6,378 nt of DNA. It comes from Aquirhabdus sp. GTDB taxonomy: Bacteria > Pseudomonadota > Gammaproteobacteria > Pseudomonadales > Moraxellaceae. Shown piece by piece: positions 1-4,801 of the stretch. A model generated the notes under the pieces. That model was not told the origin of the DNA, searched no databases, and worked only from the letters and a program-made list of their open reading frames with translations. The stretch covers positions 1 to 6,378 of the forward strand of contig JASLGO010000047.1 in assembly GCA_030150135.1 (NCBI GenBank). Direction: 5' to 3'. The position numbers were made by a program, and so were the translations under genes. Positions within the stretch are counted from its first letter, which is position 1, and every line of letters starts with the position of its first letter.

Positions 1-65
1 ATCTGACGGGCTAACCCACCAAAAGATATTGGTTGTCCAGACATTCACTCAATCTTCCATAGTTA

Positions 66-95
66 TCAGGTATCTCACACCTGTGAGTCTTCTGA
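66..95. repeat. Interrupted palindrome in gene-free left end
   Basis: Perfect arms CTCACA (74-79) and TGTGAG (82-87) flank a two-base CC centre. About the same axis, TCAG (66-69) mirrors CTGA (92-95), with four unpaired bases between inner and outer arms on each side. The symmetry is seen directly. It could be a protein-binding site or an RNA hairpin; no T-run follows, so it is not a canonical terminator. The surrounding 1-260 has no gene I can support: a plus-strand frame stays open from the window edge to 271, but its product resembles no family I know. Confidence 0.4.
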
Positions 96-260
96 CTATA
101 ACGTACTCAGTTCGCACACACAATCAGATAACACATAATGCGCCTTATTTTAAACTGATATCCAGTGTTTGTAGCGTAAAAGAGTGCCAATATCTTGATG
201 TTTGGATGATTATTGCTAAATCCAATGATTCATTTTTAGTTATTTTATGTCGCACGCGAA

Positions 261-527
261 TTATTTTTTGAGAAGCTCATCATCCTCTTCCGAAACATAT
301 GTAAACCGCGTCACACTTTGCCCATTTTCCAAAAGAACATCCCCAACAAACATTTCTAAGGGTCTGACCCAAATACTATAATCATCATATAAACAACGAT
401 AAACAACAACCCATTCGCGAGTCTCAGAGTGTCTAGCAGTCATTAGAACCAGATAATCTTTGCCCTTATAGTGCCGATATCGACCATTTTTTAACGTTGC
501 AGCAACTCCAGCTAAATCTGTCAACAT
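261..527 (-). CDS. DUF1653 domain-containing small protein
   Basis: This 88-residue protein of the DUF1653 family has no established biochemical role. The family signature runs through residues 15-60: GRYRHYKGKDY, then ARHSET (31-36), VVYR (41-44), and WVRPLEMF (53-60). The C-terminus is acidic and then basic (SEEDDELLKK). The protein is soluble, with no signal peptide or membrane segment. A TTG codon at 533-531 would add two residues, but the AGGA ribosome-binding site abuts it directly; the same AGGA lies six bases before the ATG at 527-525, so I take that ATG. The gene is transcribed away from tpiA as a single-gene unit, and no clear terminator is visible beyond its stop. Family membership is confident; function is unknown. 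Confidence 0.88.
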   Translation of the reverse strand: MLTDLAGVAATLKNGRYRHYKGKDYLVLMTARHSETREWVVVYRCLYDDYSIWVRPLEMFVGDVLLENGQSVTRFTYVSEEDDELLKK

Positions 528-566
528 GATCAATCCTATTCATAAAATACTAAATATTTGAACTTT

Positions 567-593
567 ATCATAATTTCTATATTAATATCTCAA
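567..593 (-). promoter_or_regulatory. Possible promoter for the DUF1653 gene
   Basis: On the minus strand a TTGAGA -35-like hexamer (593-588) is followed after 15 bases by TATGAT (572-567), about 40 bases upstream of the ATG. The hexamers are fair but the spacer is short, and the region is very AT-rich, so chance matches are easy. Confidence 0.25.
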
Positions 594-627
594 CCGATAA
601 GCCTACACATGTCCTTTTAAATGCACT

Positions 628-656
628 TTGCGCTAGAATTAGCTTAAATCTAATCT
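628..656 (+). promoter_or_regulatory. Possible sigma70-type promoter for tpiA-secG
   Basis: TTGCGC (628-633) and TAATCT (651-656) are separated by 17 bases and end 18 bases before the tpiA ATG. The geometry is right but each hexamer is only a partial match, and transcription would begin about ten bases before the start codon, giving a very short leader. A TAGAAT at 634-639 is an alternative -10 without a good -35. Confidence 0.33.
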
Positions 657-674
657 TTATAAAGCAAACCTATT

Positions 675-1484
675 ATGTCAACGACTTTGAATCAACCCTC
701 TTCGCAGCCCCGCCAACACTGGGTAATAGGCAACTGGAAGATGAATCCGAACCGTGCAACTGCACAGGCATTAACACAGGCACTTGCAAATCGTTTGGTT
801 GAAACACCTCTGAACACCTGTAAAACCGCCATCGCGCCAATGACCATCCATCTCATCACCATCCATGAGATTTTAACGAAAACTCATGCATCTCCTCACC
901 TATCACTTGCCGCACAAGATATTGCTGCTGCACGTCATACAGGTGCGTTTACTGGTGATATTTCAGCGGATTTAATTCAAGAAACAGGTACAGAATGGAT
1001 CATTGTTGGTCATTCAGAACGCCGTACTATTCATCATGAAGATGAAAGTCTGATTGGGATGAAACTAAACGCTGCACTGGATGCAGGTCTGGGTGTGATC
1101 TGGTGTGTTGGAGAAACCTTATCTGAACGAGAAGCTGGACAAGCCCTTCATGTTGTTCGCGCGCAAATCAGCGCACATGTCGATATTTTAACAAAAATAG
1201 ACCCAAATAAACTGATCATCGCCTATGAGCCTGTTTGGGCAATTGGTACTGGACGCACCGCCAGCCCAGCAGATGCCCAGCAAATGCATGCGGCTATTCG
1301 ACAATTGCTCACAGAAATCCGCGCACCATTAATTCAGACCAGCCTACTTTACGGCGGCAGCGTAAAGTCGGATAATGCGCACTCTCTCGCCGAATGTCCC
1401 GATATTGATGGTGCGTTGGTCGGTGGTGCATCACTTGATGCGGATTCTTTTTTGCAAATCGCCAAAGCGTTTGATATCGCCTAA
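675..1484 (+). CDS. tpiA: Triose-phosphate isomerase
   Basis: This cytosolic glycolytic and gluconeogenic enzyme interconverts dihydroxyacetone phosphate and D-glyceraldehyde 3-phosphate. The 269 residues form a single TIM barrel. The substrate-binding Asn20 and Lys22 lie in GNWKMN (19-24); the catalytic His113 is in VGHSERR (111-117); CVGE (144-147) follows; the catalytic Glu185 is in AYEPVWAIGTG (183-193), which runs into the phosphate-gripping loop 6. YGGSV (226-230) and GALVGGASL (246-254) close the phosphate site. All active-site residues are present, so the enzyme should be active. It is slightly longer than typical bacterial forms (about 250) because of a Ser/Gln/Pro-rich N-terminal stretch of some 15 residues. 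The next in-frame Met (23) lies inside the active-site motif, so the ATG at 675 stands although its ribosome-binding site is weak. secG follows closely and is probably co-transcribed. Confidence 0.98.
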   Translation: MSTTLNQPSSQPRQHWVIGNWKMNPNRATAQALTQALANRLVETPLNTCKTAIAPMTIHLITIHEILTKTHASPHLSLAAQDIAAARHTGAFTGDISADLIQETGTEWIIVGHSERRTIHHEDESLIGMKLNAALDAGLGVIWCVGETLSEREAGQALHVVRAQISAHVDILTKIDPNKLIIAYEPVWAIGTGRTASPADAQQMHAAIRQLLTEIRAPLIQTSLLYGGSVKSDNAHSLAECPDIDGALVGGASLDADSFLQIAKAFDIA

Positions 1485-1498
1485 GCGTGGAGATGGTC

Positions 1499-1834
1499 GT
1501 GGAAACGCTGATTCTAATATTACATATTTTAGTTGCACTGGGCATGATTGTCCTCATTCTCTTACAACAAGGTAAGGGCGCGGAAGCTGGTGCATCCTTC
1601 GGTGGAGGCGCATCAAGTACAGTTTTTGGCGCATCTGGTTCAGCAAATTTTTTAACAAAATCAACTGCTGTTCTAACTACAATTTTCTTTCTAACCAGTT
1701 TAGCGTTAGCTGTTTTTGCAAAACACCACTCTCAAGAGCTGTACAGTTTAACTGCACCAACGAGTACGTCTGCGCCAGCAACACCAGCGCCTACAAATCC
1801 AGCAACTCCTACTAAAACCCCTTCCAATCCATAA
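1499..1834 (+). CDS. secG: Preprotein translocase subunit SecG
   Basis: SecG is the small inner-membrane subunit of the SecYEG protein-export channel and assists SecA-driven translocation. Two hydrophobic segments (about residues 3-22 and 53-74) flank the conserved cytoplasmic loop with QQGKGA (23-28), GASFGGG (31-37), VFGASGSANFLT (42-53). Three starts are possible in frame: GTG 1487, ATG 1493 and GTG 1499. I choose GTG 1499 because GGAG (1489-1492) sits six bases upstream of it, whereas it touches the ATG, and because METLILILHI then aligns with the usual SecG N-terminus. The product is 111 residues. The last 25 or so are Pro/Thr/Ala-rich and exceed the core SecG length, probably an unstructured tail. 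It lies 14 bases after tpiA and 29 before tRNA-Leu; E. coli secG is likewise followed by a tRNA-Leu(GAG) gene. Confidence 0.95.
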   Translation: METLILILHILVALGMIVLILLQQGKGAEAGASFGGGASSTVFGASGSANFLTKSTAVLTTIFFLTSLALAVFAKHHSQELYSLTAPTSTSAPATPAPTNPATPTKTPSNP

Positions 1835-1840
1835 ACTAAT

Positions 1841-1855
1841 CGAGTAGACTACTCG
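1841..1855. repeat. Perfect 15-base palindrome between secG and tRNA-Leu
   Basis: CGAGTAG and CTACTCG flank a single central A. As RNA it can form a six-pair stem with a GAC loop. Only TCCTTCTT follows, so it would be a poor intrinsic terminator. It fills the short secG-tRNA gap, so a processing or pausing role at the mRNA/tRNA junction is possible; this is inference. Confidence 0.45.
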
Positions 1856-1863
1856 TCCTTCTT

Positions 1864-1948
1864 GCGGGGGTGGTGGAATTGGTAGACACGCTACCTTGAG
1901 GTGGTAGTGCTTAACGGCGTGGGGGTTCAAGTCCCCCCTTCCGCACCA
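1864..1948 (+). tRNA. tRNA-Leu (anticodon GAG)
   Basis: An 85-base class II tRNA with encoded CCA. The acceptor 5' strand GCGGGGG (1864-1870) pairs with CTTCCGC (1938-1944), two pairs being G-U. The anticodon stem CTACC/GGTAG encloses loop TTGAGGT with anticodon GAG at 1898-1900, reading CUC and CUU leucine codons. The long variable arm expected of tRNA-Leu is at 1908-1920, and the T arm GGGGG-TTCAAGT-CCCCC at 1921-1937. It is the counterpart of E. coli leuU, which also follows secG. No strong promoter or terminator of its own is evident, so it is probably processed from the tpiA-secG transcript; a weak TAGACT (1845-1850) is the only -10 candidate. Confidence 0.97.
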
Positions 1949-2015
1949 TTATTTTATAATTTGTTGAAATGAAATGATTTATTTTTCATCGATTGCAAAA
2001 TATAAATATTGGAAA

Positions 2016-2035
2016 TCAACGAAATTAAACGTTGA
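2016..2035. repeat. Inverted repeat overlapping the -35 box of the fMet promoter
   Basis: TCAACG (2016-2021) and CGTTGA (2030-2035) are exact inverted repeats separated by eight A/T bases (AAATTAAA). The right arm shares four bases with the TTGACA -35 hexamer. The placement would suit a regulator's operator, or the A/T bases may simply be an UP element for RNA polymerase alpha. No regulator can be named. Confidence 0.35.
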
Positions 2036-2060
2036 CAGAAGGTAAGGATGAGCATAGTAT
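2032..2060 (+). promoter_or_regulatory. Strong sigma70-type promoter for tRNA-fMet
   Basis: A perfect TTGACA -35 (2032-2037), a 17-base spacer and TAGTAT -10 (2055-2060) end 13 bases before the mature tRNA. The upstream stretch is very A/T-rich, like an UP element, and the bases after the -10 (GCCGTCC) form a GC-rich discriminator of the kind linked to growth-rate and stringent control of stable RNA genes. The hexamers are seen directly; stringent control is inferred. Confidence 0.8.
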
Positions 2061-2073
2061 GCCGTCCAGTTGA

Positions 2074-2150
<77 letters not shown>

Positions 2151-2217
2151 CTTATTTTTGAAAGACGCAGAAAACAAATAGCCTTGCTGTAAGTTGATGT
2201 GATTTTTCGTACAGTAG

Positions 2218-2241
2218 TTTAATTATTTTGAAATAATTAAA
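2218..2241. repeat. Perfect 24-base AT palindrome downstream of tRNA-fMet
   Basis: Eleven-base arms TTTAATTATTT (2218-2228) and AAATAATTAAA (2231-2241) are exact inverted repeats around a TG centre. It contains no G or C except in that centre and lies between the tRNA 3' end and the terminator. With so short a loop it makes a weak RNA hairpin; a protein-binding site or a 3'-trailer structure is possible. Function is unknown. Confidence 0.5.
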
Positions 2242-2253
2242 TGATCTGTTAAG

Positions 2254-2280
2254 AATGGGCTTGATGCCCATTTTTTGTTT
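2254..2280 (+). terminator. Intrinsic terminator after tRNA-fMet
   Basis: A seven-pair stem AATGGGC/GCCCATT with loop TTGAT (2254-2272) runs directly into a T-rich tract (TTTTGTTTTTG). It should end most tRNA-fMet transcripts about 100 bases past the tRNA. In the E. coli counterpart some transcription continues past the metY terminator into rimP, and partial read-through is plausible here too. Confidence 0.82.
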
Positions 2281-2354
2281 TTGTGGTTCACGTTTTTGAA
2301 TGCTTCTTAAGTATTGTTTTTTGCGTGTGACGCGTTGAAGAGCAAACGGCTGAA

Positions 2355-2382
2355 TTCACGGATCATACGATTACTTTATAAC
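2355..2382 (+). promoter_or_regulatory. Possible promoter for rimP-nusA
   Basis: TTCACG (2355-2360), a 16-base spacer and TATAAC (2377-2382) lie downstream of the tRNA terminator and end 18 bases before the rimP ATG. The -10 is good, the -35 only partial. A promoter here would make rimP-nusA independent of read-through from tRNA-fMet. Confidence 0.32.
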
Positions 2383-2400
2383 ACAGCGTACAGACCAAAC

Positions 2401-3003
2401 ATGAAGCTATCCCAGAAAACCCAGACACTTTTTGATCTCATACAGCCTGCTGTTGCAGTATGTGGCGTTGATTTGTGGGGACTTGAATTTTTACCGCAAG
2501 GTAAACGTTCTTTATTACGCATTTATATTGATCGTCCAGATACGACTGGCGAAAAACCCGCATTACCTGCAGGTTTTTCTGTGCCTGCCTCCAATCCAGA
2601 TCAAGCAGATGTCGAACCTGTTGAAGATTTGAATGATGCTGATCAAGATTTTGATGGCGAAACTTCAGATGTTGGTCGTGGTATCGGTGTAGAAGATTGT
2701 GTCAAAGTCACCCATCAGGTGAATGGTGTGTTGGATGTACATGATCCCATTTCAGGTGAGTATGTCCTTGAAGTGTCATCTCCAGGCTGGGATCGTCCAT
2801 TCTTTACACTTAATCAAATGCATGCTTATGTCGGTCAAACGATTCATTTTCGCTTGATTGCACCTGTAGCCAATCGTCGTAAACTGACAGGGCAACTCGT
2901 TTCAATTGAAAATGATGTGTTGACCGTGACGCTTGATGGTGCAAATGTCATCATTGACGCAGATAATATTGATAAAGCAAATTTAGTGTACGCGCCTGTT
3001 TAA
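2401..3003 (+). CDS. rimP: Ribosome maturation factor RimP
   Basis: RimP is a cytosolic factor for maturation of the 30S ribosomal subunit. The N-terminal domain is recognised from LWGLEFLPQGKRSLLRIYIDRP (about 25-46) and resumes at GIGVEDCVKVTHQVNGVLDVHDPISGEYVLEVSSPGWDRPFF (95-135), where VSSPGWDRP is the family signature. The C-terminal Sm-like domain covers about 140-197 and ends in NIDKANLVY. At 200 residues it is longer than the 150-residue E. coli protein: about 50 residues between the strand ending IDRP and GVEDC (47-95) form an insertion, Pro-rich first and Asp/Glu-rich later. The reading frame extends upstream to a TTG at 2314, but those 29 codons do not look like RimP, and MKLS is the usual relative's start, so I take ATG 2401 despite a weak ribosome-binding site. 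nusA follows after 105 bases. Confidence 0.95.
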   Translation: MKLSQKTQTLFDLIQPAVAVCGVDLWGLEFLPQGKRSLLRIYIDRPDTTGEKPALPAGFSVPASNPDQADVEPVEDLNDADQDFDGETSDVGRGIGVEDCVKVTHQVNGVLDVHDPISGEYVLEVSSPGWDRPFFTLNQMHAYVGQTIHFRLIAPVANRRKLTGQLVSIENDVLTVTLDGANVIIDADNIDKANLVYAPV

Positions 3004-3008
3004 CAGGC
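2994..3008. repeat. Palindrome across the rimP stop codon
   Basis: GCCTGTT and AACAGGC flank a central T, and the TAA stop (3001-3003) lies in the middle. The RNA can form GCCTGT/ACAGGC with a TTA loop. An A-rich stretch rather than a T-run follows, so this is not a standard terminator; a role in mRNA stability or partial pausing before nusA is conceivable. No clear promoter is visible in 3009-3108. Confidence 0.4.
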
Positions 3009-3108
3009 AAGATAAAGAATATCTAAAAGACATTTAGTATTCGTTGTATTGTTTTAGATTTAGTGCAGATTAACTTTTTAAAAATGTTTTCGAAATCAAA
3101 GGTGACTT

Positions 3109-4584
3109 ATGAGTCGTGAAATTCTGACAGTCGTGGAAGTCGTCAGCAACGAAAAAGGCGTCAGCCGTGAAGCAATTTTCGAGGCTATGGAACAAGCGCT
3201 CGTTGCTGCAACTAAGAAAAAATTCTACGAACACGATGAAGTCGATCTCCGTGTTTCTATCGATCGCAAAACAGGCGAGTATGATACTTTCCGTGTTTGG
3301 ACTGTCGTGGCAGATGAAGATCATGAAATGCCTGGTCTACAAGACGCAATTTCTGATTTGGATCAAACCAAATGGAAAATCGGTGACGTTCGCGAAGAAC
3401 AGATCCCATCAATCGAATTCGGTCGTATTGCAGCACAAATCGCAAAACAAGTGATCGTACAAAAGATTCGTGAAGCTGAACGCGCAATGATTGCGGATGA
3501 ATATGCTGAACGCGTAGGTGAGCTGATTTACGGTGAAGTGAAAAAGCAAACCAAAGATGGCTTTATCATCGACTTAGGCAATAACGCGGAAGGTTATTTA
3601 GCGCGTGAAGAAATGATTCCACGTGAAATGCTTCGTGCAAAACAACGCGTCACTGCGATTTTGTACAGCGTCAATCGTGATGGTCGCGGCGCACAGCTTT
3701 TGTTATCTCGCTCACGTCCAGAAATGCTCATTGCACTGATGCGTAAAGAAGTTCCTGAAATCAGTGAAGAAATCATTGAAGTGAAAGGGGCAGCGCGCCA
3801 GCCTGGTGTTCGTGCAAAAATTGCGGTGAAAACCAACGATCATCGTATTGATGCTGTGGGTGCATGTATTGGTATGCGTGGTACGCGTATCCAAGCGGTA
3901 CAGCAAGAATTGGAAGGCGAGCGCATTGATGTTGTGATCTGGTCTGATGATCCTGCACAATATATCGCCAGTGCGCTTGAGCCAGCAGATGTATCAGGTA
4001 TTGTGCTCGATGAAGATGCGCACAGTGCAGATATTATTTTCGCAGCAAGTGATCAACTCGCACGCGCCATTGGTACACAAGGTCAAAACGTGCGTTTGGC
4101 TTCAGAATTGACTGGCTATCGCCTCGATATGATGTTGGAAGACGAATATCGTGCGCGTCAACAATCCGAATCACAACAATATGTCGATCTGTTTGTTCAG
4201 CGCCTAGAAATTGATGAAAATTTGGCAGTTGCCTTGGTTGAACTTGGTTTTACCTCACTCGAAGAAGTGGCGTATGTCCCAGCAGAAACTTTCCATGAAA
4301 TTGAAGGTTTGGATGATGACACGATCGCCCTGCTTCAATCTCGTGCCAAAGATGCAGCCATTGCTGATGAATTGCTGCAACAAGAAAGCATTCAAGATCC
4401 AAGTGAGGAGTTGTTGGCATTGGAAGGCATGGATCGTGACCTTGCGTTCTCCTTAGCGGCGAACGGCATTGTGACCATCGACGACTTGGCAGACCAAGCA
4501 GTTGGCGATCTCGAAGACCTCGGCGTTGACACAGTAACCGCAGGCAAATTGATTATGAAAGCCCGTGAGTCATGGTTTAACTAA
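3109..4584 (+). CDS. nusA: Transcription termination/antitermination factor NusA
   Basis: NusA binds RNA polymerase and nascent RNA, promotes pausing and hairpin termination, and takes part in antitermination complexes, including those on rRNA operons. The 491 residues are close to the E. coli length (495) and all domains are present: the N-terminal polymerase-binding domain (about 1-125), an S1 domain (about 135-200, with YGEVKKQTKDGFIIDLGNNAEG at its start), KH1 with GMRG (255-258), KH2 with GTQG (322-325) followed by NVRLASELTGYRLD, and two C-terminal acidic helix-hairpin repeats (about 365-420 and 436-490). The paired acidic repeats at the C-terminus are typical of gammaproteobacterial NusA. 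The start is set by AAAGGTGA (3098-3105), a good ribosome-binding site before ATG 3109. The neighbours rimP and infB agree with the conserved operon. Confidence 0.98.
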   Translation: MSREILTVVEVVSNEKGVSREAIFEAMEQALVAATKKKFYEHDEVDLRVSIDRKTGEYDTFRVWTVVADEDHEMPGLQDAISDLDQTKWKIGDVREEQIPSIEFGRIAAQIAKQVIVQKIREAERAMIADEYAERVGELIYGEVKKQTKDGFIIDLGNNAEGYLAREEMIPREMLRAKQRVTAILYSVNRDGRGAQLLLSRSRPEMLIALMRKEVPEISEEIIEVKGAARQPGVRAKIAVKTNDHRIDAVGACIGMRGTRIQAVQQELEGERIDVVIWSDDPAQYIASALEPADVSGIVLDEDAHSADIIFAASDQLARAIGTQGQNVRLASELTGYRLDMMLEDEYRARQQSESQQYVDLFVQRLEIDENLAVALVELGFTSLEEVAYVPAETFHEIEGLDDDTIALLQSRAKDAAIADELLQQESIQDPSEELLALEGMDRDLAFSLAANGIVTIDDLADQAVGDLEDLGVDTVTAGKLIMKARESWFN

Positions 4585-4590
4585 TCTTAG

Positions 4591-4630
4591 TTTGGCGAAC
4601 TTTACATGAAGTGCGCCAAATCTATATTTT
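4591..4630 (+). terminator. Terminator-like hairpin in the nusA-infB gap
   Basis: TTTGGCG (4591-4597) pairs with CGCCAAA (4614-4620). Past one A-G mismatch, ACTT (4599-4602) pairs with AAGT (4609-4612), giving 11 pairs around a TACATG loop. A TTTTTT run follows but only after six bases (TCTATA), so termination may be partial. It starts seven bases after the nusA stop. It may reduce read-through into infB or act as a processing site. No convincing separate promoter is seen before infB: TAATAT (4703-4708) and TTTAAT (4750-4755) lack a well-placed -35. Confidence 0.55.
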
Positions 4631-4635
4631 TTAAT

Positions 4636-4665
4636 GCGCGCGTTTGATGATGTTCAAACACACGC
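4636..4665 (+). repeat. Second hairpin in the infB leader
   Basis: GTTTGA (4642-4647) pairs with TCAAAC (4654-4659) around loop TGATGT, and GCG (4636-4638) pairs with CGC (4663-4665) across a small internal loop that can hold one more G-C pair (4640-4661). No T-run follows. Together with the preceding hairpin it makes the first 80 bases of the nusA-infB gap strongly structured. Confidence 0.4.
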
Positions 4666-4801
4666 CCTGACAACGATTGGAGTTGTATTGGCATGGTTTC
4701 TTTAATATGAGCGCCCAGCGCAGGGTCATCAACAGGATGGCTCAAATGATTTAATTTCTCGATTTTGAATGAAAGTTTTGAGCATAGGTAGGTAGCAACA
4801 C

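Noticed and set aside
2..271. Plus-strand frame open from the window edge to a TGA at 271, about 90 codons
   Set aside because: The product shows no recognisable family, no good start with a ribosome-binding site, and runs into the 3' end of the DUF1653 gene. A gene fragment from the left cannot be excluded.
1748..1930. Minus-strand frame over the secG tail and tRNA-Leu
   Set aside because: It overlaps a clear tRNA and the Pro/Thr-coding tail; the Arg/Cys/Trp-rich product is an artefact of the opposite strand.
1969..1989. ATGAAA/TTTCAT hairpin as terminator of tRNA-Leu
   Set aside because: Six pairs, almost all A-T, with a nine-base loop and no T-run after it; too weak to call.
2314..2400. 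29-codon upstream extension of rimP from TTG 2314
   Set aside because: The extra residues do not resemble the RimP N-terminus, the start is TTG, and the candidate promoter lies inside this stretch.
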